Of a stretch of 64,000 bases of DNA, positions 1 to 12,000 are shown one piece after another (the first letter of the stretch is position 1; each line of letters starts with the position of its first letter). The DNA is from Aphis gossypii (Eukaryota > Arthropoda > Insecta > Hemiptera > Aphididae). The position numbers and the translations under genes are program-made. The stretch spans positions 68,797,260 through 68,861,259 of the forward strand of contig NC_065530.1 in the NCBI RefSeq assembly GCF_020184175.1, read 5' to 3'. The notes under the pieces are model-generated. The model saw only the letters and a program-made list of their open reading frames with translations, was not told the DNA's origin and did no database searches.

Positions 1-1020
1 AACAAAACTCTTTAAAAATATTATTTATTTCCTAATTTCTAGTCATTTTTTTTTTTTTTTTAAATATATAGTTTTTAATATTTTTTATCGTTATATTTTT
101 TTTTAAATTTTCACTTTTTAAAATAATAACATATATTTTTAATTTATTAATATAAAATAAAATATTTTTTGGACTATTCTGATACATATAAATCGAAATT
201 TGGAAGAGTTATAGTTTATGAGTAATAAATATTTAAAGTTTTTATAAGTATAAAATGTAGGTATTCCACTTTACTCACCAGAGCGTTAAATACCTAAATC
301 ATAAGTTACAAATTTTTATTTTTTAAAACTATTCTGCTTCAGAATCTTAAATTAAAAATGTATGTCATCATACGAAAAACTAAAAACTTAAAAAAAAATT
401 ATAACGATAAAAATATAATTTTTTTTTAAAAATAAATAATGTTTTATTTCGACTGGAAATTATGTAAAAAAAATATTTTCAAGGACGTTAATAGATATTA
501 AAATAATGGATTGTTATTCAAAAAATAATCACCCAGTATATTGTATATATATTTTTAAAATGTATAATATATATAAGAGTGAATAATAAAAGATTAAAAG
601 GTTACCCAGTATTATTTAAAAGGCACTGGTTATGCCTACAGATATATTGCTAAAAATAATATAAATTTTAATTTGTAGTAGTCTAGACAGATGGCACATA
701 CATGTGAGCATTACTTATTGTCTATTGACTCGATTATATTAATATTTCACTCAGGAACATTGATAGACGATATTGATTTCTCACACTATGGTTTGAAAAT
801 TAAAATATTTGTGAGATGTGTCGTCTTAATTATACTATTGATTAACTAAATTAAATGTTGGTGCACGAATCTACACTTTTGAAAGCGGATACACTATATT
901 ATACGATTAGTGTCTATCATGCATTAAAGAAAATCGATATGGTCGTAGAGAAGAGGATCATTTACGTTGTGCAGGTACTTTGTTTATTTCAAATGAAAAA
1001 TATGTAAAATCAACAACATA
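1..1020. other. AT-rich non-coding DNA
   Basis: No supportable gene. The stretch is dominated by poly-A/T runs and short TA-rich words. It lies just 3' (on the minus strand) of the decayed C19-type peptidase gene and may include its former 3' UTR. Confidence 0.6.
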
Positions 1021-2610
1021 TTATTTTGTATAAAATAGAATTTCAGCATTAACTTTAAAACGTTTTGATTTTGTTGATACTTGATCCTTTAAATCGTCAT
1101 AGCATTGCCATTGATCATTTGATCTTAAACCCTATGCTATGTAATGGCCGTATGATTGTCTTAATTCTCTTGCCGATTCATCAAAAGCAATTATCCCTTT
1201 TAAATTTTACACATCTCTATTAATTGTTATTGTCTTGCTAATATCTCAAATTTTCAACCAAACCTTTCCTGCATAGTATTGTGAAATTTTCGTTGTATTT
1301 TCAAGATGATTATATTTACCGAACGCTCTAAAACCTATTAATAATGAAAAATGATCATATAAATAACTACAATATAATACATTATTTAAATATTCTACTT
1401 AGTTACTACTTTTTTTTTTTTTTCATTAATTCTTTTGAATATTTTTCGTGGTTATGGTGTTAGCTTTGGGGTATTCCCCTTCAGTATTACTTCTCAGTTA
1501 TATTATGTTTAATATTTTGGTTTTTTAAAAAATAACAATTTTGAACATACTAGTTAAAAAATTTTTTTTTTTAATTTTAAATATTAAATGGTTCTAGTTA
1601 TAGCTATCATCACTATTATATTAGTACGTATCTAATATTATTATTATTTTATTTTTTTTTTTAATAAGCAATGACTAAAAAAAATACAAATTACGGTATT
1701 AGGATACTTAGCCACTTTCCCGTATGCTTTTAAAATAATTAAGATGTTTTTATTTACCTTTTGGTATTGACAATAGTTCCACTACTATATGGTTGGTTGG
1801 TTTTGTAACCACTTCTCTTGAGAAATTACAATTTATTGATACACAGGACTTTATAGTTGGTTGGAAAAAATCGTCTATTTCTTTTTGCAAATCAATATTC
1901 TCATCGACGCATAGAAATTTAATGATTACCCCTCGTCCCCTCCTGCCGAACTTTTTTCTTTACCAAAACATAGCATATTTTGACAAGTTAGGTATAATAT
2001 AATATACGATGGCATATCTTCTAATAATTGTTTGCACATCGATGCAACCGTGTCTACTGTATTTATTAACATTATTTCTCTAACTATAGATCTTTGCTCT
2101 CCGTTATAAAATGTAGTACAAGCAAATACACGCGATTTCGTTACATTTCTTTAGACGGTCTATTTTCAATAATTTCATTTTCAAAATCAGCTACATTATT
2201 ATTATTTTTTCCTTCTGTTAAATACTTTTTATAATTATTGCTAAAATTGATAACAAAGAATCTGCTGAACAAGTATTGTTCAGCGATACTTTGTTATATC
2301 TTGGTACCTACGTATATAGGTTTGCTTTGAAAACAAGAACCATTTCTGAGTAAGGCTATTTCATTAAATGTTTTCGTGTGATTGAAATCTATTTGTTCAA
2401 ACCCAGGCTGTTTCACTAAATATGACTTCATAGAACGTGGTTTTGATGACGACATAGGTACTTCCTTTTTTTTCCAAATTTCAATTAAATTTTTTTCTGT
2501 TTCTAATTCGTCTATTTTAGGACACATCAAACAAATTCTTTTTTCTCCACAACTTAAAAATTATTTGTTACCACCATCAAAAAAAAATAAAACGCCACAA
2601 CCATAGATAA
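1021..2610 (-). pseudogene. Decayed ubiquitin-specific-protease-like (C19-type) cysteine peptidase
   Basis: Read on the minus strand, pieces of one protein appear in order. First comes a Cys-rich stretch (CGEKRICLMCPKIDELE, about 2565-2500), probably a zinc finger. A long linker frame follows (2530-2294). Next is a Cys box, NNTCSADSLLSILA, with the candidate catalytic Cys codon at 2269-2271. A middle portion contains LINTVDTVASMCKQLLED and FSREVVTKPTNHIVVELLS (about 2080-1760). A likely GTAAAT donor follows SIPK, with a TTAATAG acceptor near 1330. After that come TITINRDV and GIIAFDE, then a His box SYGHYIA (His codon 1144-1146), then NDQWQCYDDLKDQ. The frame ends naturally at TAA 1021-1023 after EILFYTK. 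The Cys box plus the GHY/W..YDDLK arrangement is diagnostic of the USP/UCH fold. Breaks seen are an in-frame stop in the zinc-finger part, a 4-nt shift near 2300, a stop right after the Cys box, another after SSAGGDEG near 1930, and a stop just after the His box. It is therefore probably non-functional. Some apparent breaks could be short introns, so an expressed paralog cannot be excluded. I think this belongs to a multi-copy aphid family (inference). Confidence 0.65.
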
Positions 2611-3251
2611 TATATAATAAATTATATAATATCTATGGCTAAAACACAGGTAAAGTTCTTCTCAATGCGATTTAAAATTTTGGTAATATTGATATAAATA
2701 TGGGGGAGTAAAGTTATCCCGCGCCAAATAGTTTTTACTTTTTAACCATGTTACGCTTGTATAAGACAGAGACAACACATAATGCGGGTATAGCAATAGC
2801 GTCCTCTTAGGTTATCTAAACTATCTAAATCGTGATTTTTATAGAACAATGACAATATCATAGGCTGAAACATTATTTGTATTATTTCATTTTTAAATTT
2901 TAAAACTCCATAATTTAAATAAAATTTTAAAAATTTTACTAGGTCAATTTTTTGTACGGTAAGGTCGATAAACTTCAATTTATTAATAATAATAATAATA
3001 ATAAACCATGATATTCCATTATCATTGTTGATAAAATTATGAATTATTTGTCAAAAAATTGATTTTATTTTGATTATTATTTTAATATAACATTTTTAAA
3101 TAGACTATTAGACTATTTAACATGTATAATATTATATTTCTTAATATTTAATATATATATTTTTCAATTATAAGTGTTGATACATTGTTCATTTAATGTA
3201 ATGTTGTCTTTAAAATTAAATAATAAACAAAGTAAATTATAATATATTATA
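2611..3251. other. Intergenic spacer with (AAT)n microsatellite
   Basis: No gene supported. It holds a trinucleotide (AAT)n run at about 2984-3003. A slightly less AT-rich block at 2745-2830 contains a minus-strand open frame of 75 codons with no recognisable domain. I read that block as a dispersed-repeat remnant. Confidence 0.5.
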
Positions 3252-3257
3252 TTTATT
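3252..3257 (-). terminator. Candidate polyadenylation signal AATAAA of the eIF4G-like gene
   Basis: On the minus strand this is a perfect AATAAA, about 170 nt past the stop codon at 3429-3431. It is the first such hexamer seen after the stop. In DNA this AT-rich the hexamer also arises by chance. Confidence 0.4.
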
Positions 3258-3428
3258 TGTTTGACAGTCAGAAAAATAAAAAATTTATAAAAATTTATAT
3301 AACATCAAAATAGGTAAATCTATGTATCTTAAAACATATTTCAGAAAAAAATAATTCAACAAAAAAATATGATTTAATACAAAATACTACAAAAAAAGTA
3401 GTTATAACAAATTCAATTTCTACAAACA

Positions 3429-6400
3429 TTAAACTTTAAATTGACTAGTTATATCTAACATTAAATTTGACAAATTTGGATATTCTTCCTTAATGCCTAA
3501 GTCATTCAATACTTTGTTGACTCTAAAACAATTAACAGGCATAAAAAAAAAATAATAATATAAATATTTTTCTTAAACTATTTACCCTGATCGAATTGAA
3601 TGATTTGACAATAATTTCTTTTTAACAATATTATCTAAAAGTTTTCCAGCATAATTTCTTATGTTTTGATTTTCTTCTAGTGCCACAAGAATCATTGATA
3701 CAACAAATGTTATAGGATCATAACGAATCAAAAATTTGTTCATTTTTAATAAACGTATAACTTGCTGCAAATATAGAAATTACACATCACATCGGTAAAC
3801 ATTTTATAGTAAATATAAATACATACATCAATTTTCTTGTTGTCGACAAAGTCGAATAGAACATCATAACACTCATCATAAATCAACAATGCCATTATAT
3901 TATATGATTTTAATGTATACATATTTTTCATTTCTTTTGGTAATTCACTAAATTTCGTATAAATGTTTCCAATATATTTGTTGGATTCTGTAAATACAAT
4001 TAAAAATGTTATTAATATTAATTTATGTAAGTAATAATGATTTAATATTTCTTAAATAACTATATATCTAAATTGTTGATCAGTATATTATACGGAGAAT
4101 TTATTTATTGTGTTTAAAAATATAGCAATAAATATTATGACAATATTTTTTTAGTTGTTTATATACATTTATTTTAGACTTATGGGCTATTTAATTTTGT
4201 TTGCAAAAAACAAATAGTAAGCTGATATTCTTTTAATAAGAACTAGTAATGAAATAATATAATAATTAGTTAATATACGTAATTTGTTTAGCAAAAATAC
4301 TATACCGTATTAGAAATAGTAAAGTAAATTACTAATAACAAATTAAATACATTTATAATAAAATAGGTTTCTTAAAAAAAAAAATGTAGGCTAAGGCTAA
4401 CAGACAGATATTTTGTAATGATTTCATATAATTGTATAAAAAATAAATAAATAAAATAAAATAATGATGATACATAATAATGAAGTATTGACCGCTTGAT
4501 ACCTACTTACTGTACAGATATTTTAAAATTAAAAATAATTACCCTCCTTTATCCATCCCTCAGAATGCATTTTTTGTACTTTGAATAACAAACATTTTAA
4601 TGTTGAAGACAAATCGTAGTTATCTTTAGCAAACAGAAGAGTTTCAACAACATCGTTTAAATCATATGCCTGGAACAAAATTAATTTTATACTAAACAAT
4701 TTCTTCATTTCTGCATGGCACTTTTTTATAGTTACTTTTGATAATATTGGACCTGTTAATTGAAGTATTATACATAAACAATACAATTGTAATTCTTCAT
4801 TTTCATAACTTAAGTCTGTAATGTATGACAATATAATTTTTTCTGGAATAGCACCCTTTCTATACAGTTCACTGATAAATCTATCAAAATTAATAATTTA
4901 TATAAAATAAATGAATAATCAATTTATATTAATTCAAAACACACCTGCAATTTGATATAACTTTTTTGCTAAATTCAAATTGATAACTATTTAAAGCGCT
5001 TATAAACATTTGTTGCTCCTGTTAAATAAATATTAATTATTGTATTATGTAATATTGAATTTAACATTGAAAAATGAGTAAACTTTATTTAATTATATAT
5101 ATATATATATATTATTTATTTATAATTTTTTATTCGTATAGGAACAAAACAATATATACAAGTATAATGTTAATGGTAATAAATAATAATCATAATAAAA
5201 ATAAATATAGATCATAACATAACTATTTACCAAATTTTTGTTTTGCATTATCTGTTTTAATTTGTCTAATTCTCGTGGGTTATGTTTTGTTAAAGTACGA
5301 AATACGTCAGAGCATTTTTTTAACAGAACTTTTTGAAATGAAATTTCAGTATTTGTAATAAGTTTATTAAATTTTGAGTCATTAATCAAACTTGCACACA
5401 TATCGGCATATACGTGTGTGTAATTTTGTCTTTGTAAAGCCTAAATAAATATAATGATAATACACAAGGTAAATTAGTCTAGGTATATTATTATAATTTA
5501 TAATCATTATTAATGTATACAAACTCGATCATATATTATATCTGTTACTTCTTCAAGTAGTTTTATATTATTTATTGGCAAAGCAATAATTTTTCGTGTC
5601 ATGTTAGCCAAGTTGGTGATATTTAAATGATAAACAATTGATCTTACAATATTCAATATTTCCTAAAGATAAAATAAATTGTAAAAAGTATTGATTATAA
5701 ATTTAAATATATAAAAAGTTTAAATAACATTTTATTCTATAAATTATTAAAAAGAACTATTCTATCTCTATTTGTGTACACTTATACACTATTACAAGAA
5801 TAATGAGTAGTTATTATTTAATTTCTATACTGATTTTATGAATACAGTATGTTCATTTAGGCAGAAGAAAGTAAAAAAGAGATCTAATATTTAAAGACAT
5901 ATTCTATCTCTATTTGTGTACACTTATACACTATTACAAGAATAATGAGTAGTTACTATTTAATCTCTATACTGATTTTATGAATACAGTATGTTCATTT
6001 AGGCAGAAGAAAGTAAAAAAGAGATCTCATATTTAAAGACATAATATTCTGTCTACAAGTTCTTACCATTTAATTTTGGTACAGATTATTGTTTCAGTCA
6101 GGTTGGATTGAAATATTAGAATATGAATTATAATAATCAAATTAACTTGTTTAACAAATGATAATTTTAAATTTACAAACAAAAAAGGAAATACGGTTTT
6201 AATAGTTATATATAACATTAAATACTTACAACTGAGTCATTTATTTGTTCCATGGTGATTTTTTTTTTTTGTATTGGATTGTCTATCAACCGATTACAAA
6301 AGAATCTGAAAAATAAAAAAAATGAATTAGAATAAACAAATTTTAAGTATGTTTTGAATGTAGCTGGTGTAAAAATATTTCACTCTTATTCTATAACTTG

Positions 6401-6950
6401 AATTAAAGAAACTAGTTACAAATTACAATATATTAAAATATTTTTATAATAAATCATGTATTATAATATTTCATTTGTTTATTTTCCTCTCACGATTGGA
6501 ACAAATTCAAACAAATTTAAATTAAGTAATTTTTATTTAGAAACTTATTACTTATAATAAAACTTAAAGTTAATCTATTAAATTAAAAATTTAATAAAAG
6601 TTATTTAATTACTTACTATATTCTTTATGTATTATAAAGGAATCGTAATTTTATTCTGTAGAATATCTTGGATTTTTATTATTACAATAACGATTACATT
6701 ACCATTAACGAAAATGCATTTTTCAACAATTTATTGAATTTAACATATGTACGTTACCTAGTTACGAGAACATAATTAAATAATCTACATATATATGAAA
6801 TTACAGAAGCGCCATCTGTCCATCAAATAGGAAACTAAATTATTTTTAGAAGTCTATGGCAACCATTTAAATAAAATAAATCATTTATTTAAAGTGTTAG
6901 AAATTATAAACTTACGTACACATCTCACGGATTGATGATAATATATCCAT
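3429..6950 (-). CDS. eIF4G-like protein with MIF4G domain and MA3-like C-terminus (434 aa, 9 coding exons)
   Basis: Exons on the minus strand: 6950-6916, 6305-6230, 5662-5525, 5440-5231, 5018-4945, 4880-4543, 3987-3827, 3764-3586 and 3522-3429. They total 1305 nt, every junction is GT/AG, and the phases match throughout. Residues about 38-290 align by eye with the eIF4G MIF4G HEAT domain. Examples are ILNIVRSIVYHLN, LLEEVTDIIYDRALQR with the following YADMCASL (compare F/YAxMC in eIF4G), ISFQKVLLKKC, and FISELYRKGAIPEKII (compare FIGELFKLKMLTE). Residues about 291-434 are helical and resemble an MA3 domain, with motifs such as VLFDFVDNKKID and YAGKLLDNIVKKKLLS. By family this would bind eIF4A and possibly eIF3 to help recruit ribosomes in the cytoplasm. 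Canonical eIF4G is over 1000 residues; the eIF4E/PABP-binding N-terminus is absent here. The ATG at 6950 is the first in frame. The ATG at 6253 has a better context (ATCACCATGG) and could be an alternative start giving 405 residues. It could be a diverged paralog of eIF4G or NAT1/DAP5. The frame is intact, so it is probably functional. Confidence 0.85.
5093..5112. repeat. (TA)n microsatellite in intron 4 of the eIF4G-like gene
   Basis: About ten TA dinucleotides lie between exon 4 (5440-5231) and exon 5 (5018-4945). They have no predicted effect on the splice sites. Confidence 0.9.
5759..6042. repeat. 142-bp tandem duplication inside an intron of the eIF4G-like gene
   Basis: Copy 1 (5759-5900) and copy 2 (5901-6042) both begin ATTCTATCTCTATTTGTG and end TTTAAAGACAT. 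I count only three substitutions in 142 positions, so the duplication is recent. It lies wholly within the intron between exons 2 and 3 (5663-6229) and leaves the reading frame untouched. Confidence 0.95.
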
Positions 6951-7150
6951 AATTATATAATATACAATAATAATAAATAATATATAATATATTATATTAT
7001 ATAAATAAATATATAATATATAATATATATCTTTACATGATAATATACTACTTGCATAATCATAAGAGAGTCTCACGGCAACGGCAAGCAGAATAACTAT
7101 AATATTATGACTTGAGTAACTCACTGACTGATAAACGTAGAGCCTGAACA
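6951..7150 (-). promoter_or_regulatory. Probable 5' UTR/promoter region of the eIF4G-like gene
   Basis: Immediately upstream (minus strand) of the ATG at 6950 is a long TA-rich stretch with several TATATAAT words. Beyond about 7060 it becomes less AT-rich, with a block containing GCCGTTGCCGTGAGACTC. The frame stays open upstream but contains no earlier ATG, so translation is expected at 6950. The transcription start is not determined. Confidence 0.35.
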
Positions 7151-8340
7151 ATGATAGATCGATGCTTGCAATTTACACGGTACATTCGTAAAATCGTACC
7201 ATTAATTTAGTGTGCAATAAGAAAGCATTTTACTAAATTCTCATATTAAAGTGGTGCTTTCACAAGATTTTTGAGAATCAAAAGGGTCAATGAAAATGTC
7301 TAAGTTTTGAACACCGTTAAATCAAATATTAAATAACAAATTAATCAAAATTCGAATCATATTATAATATAAATAGAATAGTACGTAAGTTTAAAAATAT
7401 GATATTGATATATTAATATCACAGAACAATATACCTATGCAGTATGCCGAAATTAGTTTATTCGCCAGTAAGCTTTACTAAAAAGCCATAAAGGCAAAAA
7501 CGTGATAACAAATCTCTTAATGATAAAACAAAATTCTCAATAGGTATTATTAGAAATCTGGTCTTAATTGGCACGAATTTAGATTTAAGATTAGGTTTGC
7601 CATAAAAGTTCAAGTAGGTACTAACCGGGAAATTTACGAAAATAATTTCAACAACCTTTTTGTAATTATTGTTTTTAATACAATTTAGAACACAAAATAT
7701 GTAATATAATATAATAGTATATAAATAATATAATATACACTTTCTTTTTGGCATTGTTGTCTGTTGGCTACTCGTGAATCTTAAAACTATTTACTGGTTA
7801 TACGTCATACAAAAATACACAATCAACGGACAACGAGAATACAGACGTCAAATTATCAGTAAAGATAATCTTTTCATACTTTCATAGAATTGGAGTGTTC
7901 GATGTGAAAATATACTATTGTAAGTTTTAGAATATAAATTTTAAAATATGATTTATAATTTTTGGTACTTATTTTATTTACACTAAACAGTAAGTCCGAG
8001 ACTTTGGGGGGGGGGGGGGGTCGTCTAATAGGACGACCGGGAACTAAGTCATAAACAGGCGAGTAGTGACATGTCCCGATACACCATGATGTACGGAAAC
8101 CCTATTTAAGATACCGTGACATATCGACTATCGCTTACATTGGCGTAGCAATGGTAGAAGGGGAAGGGCTATGAGTCTAAGACTTCCAAAATATAAAATA
8201 AGTCCATAAAAATTCACTCTGTACTCTACATTTTCAATTGTTGAGTAGGTATGTGTATAAGTGTACAACGCACAAATAATATAGGTATTTATAATTTATC
8301 ATAAAACATATTAATATAAACAATCAAATCCAATTCATCG
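7151..8340. other. Non-coding stretch with poly-G tract
   Basis: No gene supported. It contains a 15-nt G homopolymer at 8006-8020, followed by a less AT-rich block to about 8190 that includes GGCGTAGCAATGG. This resembles dispersed repeat DNA. A 98-codon minus-strand frame at 7754-7458 has no recognisable domain and a low-complexity start. Confidence 0.5.
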
Positions 8341-8363
8341 GCTACCTATTGAAACCGGTACAA

Positions 8364-8482
8364 ACGAATTGCGTCCCAAGATCCCTTTTTCATACGAATT
8401 GCGTCTTAGTAAAAATTAACGGGTGCTCATGAATTGCTTCCCATGATTTTTTTTTTAAAAAGTTTACTCGAATTTCCTCCCG
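8364..8482. repeat. Short degenerate repeat cluster, core CGAATTGCGTCCC
   Basis: Four imperfect copies of a 13-nt core start at about 8364, 8395, 8430 and 8469: CGAATTGCGTCCC, CGAATTGCGTCTT, TGAATTGCTTCCC and CGAATTTCCTCCC. Spacings are 31, 35 and 39 nt. All copies are in the same orientation. It looks like an eroded minisatellite. Confidence 0.75.
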
Positions 8483-8813
8483 AAAAAAAAGTAGTCGAAT
8501 AAGTAGTGACTTTCTTGTACAAGAATCGCCTACGATAGGTATAAATAATCGATTTAAGTATAACCTTACGTATTAAATAAACTGAGAAAATAATACATAA
8601 AATAAATATTTTAGTAAATAGACTTTAGTCGCAATCATTATAATTAATAATAATACAAATAATAAATAATTAATAAATCAAATAATTAAGACGATGTAAA
8701 AATTGCGGAGTAAAAATTAAAAAAAAAAATTATAAAAATTGTAGTTAATAGATTGATTAGGTAAGTTACTCTGGCCCCGCCACTTACGATTTATAAATGA
8801 AAATTAATGTCAA

Positions 8814-9045
8814 ATTATGTAATATCATTTGTAATAGTTTTAACCACCAAAAAAAAAAATTTGTTACCCACCCACATCGGCTCAAAACGAAGTTTCCATG
8901 TGACTGGGCCACGGTGACGTTACTACAGCCCACCATTACAGAAGTTCAACTTGTAGGTACTTGAAACCTAGTAGAGATTATGTAATATCATTTGTAACTA
9001 CCAAAAAAAAAACATGTGACCCACCCACATCGGCTCAAAACAAAT
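8814..9045. repeat. Direct repeat, about 70-75 bp, 163 bp apart
   Basis: Copy 1 (about 8814-8888) and copy 2 (about 8977-9045) share ATTATGTAATATCATTTGTAA, then an A-run, then ACCCACCCACATCGGCTCAAAAC. Copy 1 carries a few extra bases (AGTTTTAACC) in the middle. The roughly 88-nt spacer contains GC-richer sequence (TGACTGGGCCACGGTGACG). It is probably part of a dispersed element with internal repeats. Confidence 0.8.
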
Positions 9046-12000
9046 TTAGCTCGTTAACTGTGTGACATATTTACCAAAAAATCCTGTTAGAGTAAAAAAA
9101 TTGCTCATCGATCCTTTTGACTAAATGGCGCGTGTCAATTATTTTCAATTTTCATTAATAAACACTCACTCATGTTCAATTGTTTACTCTGTTATCATTT
9201 TTTTTTTGAATCTTTTTATTCTTTAAAATGTATGTATTAATTATTTATACCTTTATATCATATATAATATGTGTTTATGTTATAATATTATGTAGCTAAT
9301 ATCTATGTTAATAATATACTCCATAGTATATAAAGGTATTCTACAAAATATAATAAATTGTTAAAAATAATTTTCACTTCGTCAAATTAAATATTTTGCA
9401 AAGTCCATAATCAATAATATCCCAAAAACAGTCTTACCTTCATTTTAATTTTCTAAATCTCTTAAAATATTCATGTATTTGCATTTGTTCAGTTCTTAAA
9501 ATTATTATTTGTAACTATATATAGGTAGGCGCTTACCTATATCATATTATTGGTGGTTATTACGACATTATTATGTAGGTACGTTTACATATATTATTAT
9601 TCATTACATTGCAACACATATTATATGTTATTAATTGAACGTTTATTTAATACATAGCAATTTTTACATTATTTTGTAGCTATTCTCAATGTTTTCTTAA
9701 GTAATGATGGATTTAATATTATAGGGCATAGCCATGTAGGTTATAACCAACGATTGCATTCAAATGTATCCAGACGATTAATGGTAACACAATAACACTG
9801 TAAGTGTAGAACAAACACTCATCATTTCAAATGTTTTGATTAATCCAACTTTCAAGATGTTAGTACGTACCGACAATTAAAGCTTAATGCATATATGTAT
9901 TATTGTTCTAATTTAGGTTTATATGTAGAAGGTATTTCGTTATAATATAAAATATTAGGTGTTGTACCTGTGGTATATGTGACACGGAATAATTTTCTTA
10001 CTGTAGAATTGCAACATTAATGAACTTGTGGTGATGTCGAGTTCAAGTAGGTGGAAATTAATTTTTAAGTAGTTACCTACCTATACGTATGCATACACAT
10101 GTACCAACTACAAGTTGTGTAAGCAAACAGATGATGAAATATTTTGAAGAGTATACCTTATGCGAGCACTTAAATAAACCATAGGCTGATATAAAAGATC
10201 ATTATTATTTTTTTTTTTTTTTTTTTAGATATAACTAATAATAGATATTAGGTATAGTTGATACTGATCAGTAGGTAATATTATAGTTAAAGTTCGATGT
10301 ATTACCTATATAATATTTATTAAAGTATTGTACGTGAATCCATTACTTCAAAAAAAATTAAATTGTGTACGAATATAACCAGTTAACACATACTTTATTT
10401 CAATACAAGTTGCATACCTAAGCAAAACACATTCAAACCAATTAAAATAATTTGTGTAAAAAATTATTTTAACCAGTTTAACCTAACTATTGGCATAGGA
10501 AAATTATTAAGTACCTATTTAAAAATAAGAACTTATTGTACTTATTGTGTGGGTAGGCTTAGAAAATATTGGGTAACATTTTGGTAAAAAAAAATGACAT
10601 AATAACTTGCTGCTAAGATATTTATGGTTTATACTTTGTATATACATTATATATATTTGTTAATAGGTGTAATTCTATTTCCATTGGTTGGGCATAAATA
10701 GTATCTTACTCCATGTTAATCAATACCTACTACCGATTATTCGTTTTAAATTTTAAGAATTAACATAGTATATTAATTTCATAAAAATTGGTCCACAGAG
10801 GGTATCTGAAATAAATAAAAAATTCTCAATGTGTCTGCTAACCATAGTATCCGAATTTGAATATTTTAATATATCTTTCGGTTTAATTATCTATACCTAT
10901 TGAAAATTATTCATTTTATGTCTAAAATTATAATTAAATATGTATTTAAAATTAAATTATTTTACTGCTTAGTTAGTTACTTGATACGACTGGAACAAAT
11001 ATGTTTTAAAGAACTTGTATTATACAATATTACGATCAGTAATAGCTAATACAATGTTTACATAATATGTAAATTATACGTAGACACGTAGTATCTATAT
11101 AAACATGGTGTACTTATGTATTCTACATATTATATTATGTTGTTTGATTTTATTTCAGTATATTAAACTGATGACTGATGAATTGACATTTTGTACGAAT
11201 GTGGACCATTATTCAGGAAAGAGTTCTTCAATGAAACAAGGTGCAAAGTATAAGGCATTTGGTAGACGACGGCTGCACTTATTATATAATATCTATTCAC
11301 GCTCGACTAATAACAGTGCATTTTGTATACCTGTATGCACAAAGTAAAACATATTGTCTGTATAAAATGTTTTATTGGCTAGTTTGAATTTTACGTCTAT
11401 CGATAAAACATTCACCACCACAACTATACCTATGTTTGGCTTCGACTGAAGAACGGTTATGTGCATTTTGGTTTTGCCATTAGGAACTAGGAAATGCAAA
11501 CAAACTTTGGTTGTGGCGAACCATTTATCTTGAGATTAAATTAATTGCTTTGTTTCCAATACAAAATAATCCATCAAAGTGCATTATTAATACTATAATA
11601 GTTTGTGTAGCATATATAAGAACAAACTTTAAATCATTAAATATTAGTTAAATACAATAAATCAAACTTTTATAAATATAAGTATATATCTTGCATTATT
11701 CAATATGTCAATATAAAAATGTGGCTGTAATTTTAAATTTGTGAAATTTCCTATTATATTGAGACATAAATAAACTAAATAATATATTATAGTAAAAAAT
11801 ATCATGGCATATCTACTAGATACTAAAATGGCTAGTTAAAAATAACACCTATATTTAATATAAGCAAGTCTGATTTATAATATATATATTATATTAAAGT
11901 TTATATTGTTTTCTTTCTAAAAAGCTTAAAAAAACCATTATGTTATGTCTACTCAAGATTTTACTGTTGCGTTATAATAACTTATTTTCGAGGATTAAGG

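Noticed and set aside
6951..7151. Upstream extension of the first coding exon of the eIF4G-like gene
   Set aside because: The frame is open but contains no ATG, and translates TA-rich repeats into Tyr/Ile runs. It is more likely 5' UTR/promoter.
7458..7754. 98-codon minus-strand open frame upstream of the eIF4G-like gene
   Set aside because: It starts in low-complexity Tyr/Ile-rich text, shows no domain, and no splice path in phase to the gene was found. The gene already has a start at 6950.
11105..11347. 80-codon plus frame with a possible splice acceptor (TTTATTTCAG) in it
   Set aside because: No recognisable domain, no matching donor or neighbouring exon, and the opposite strand is equally open.
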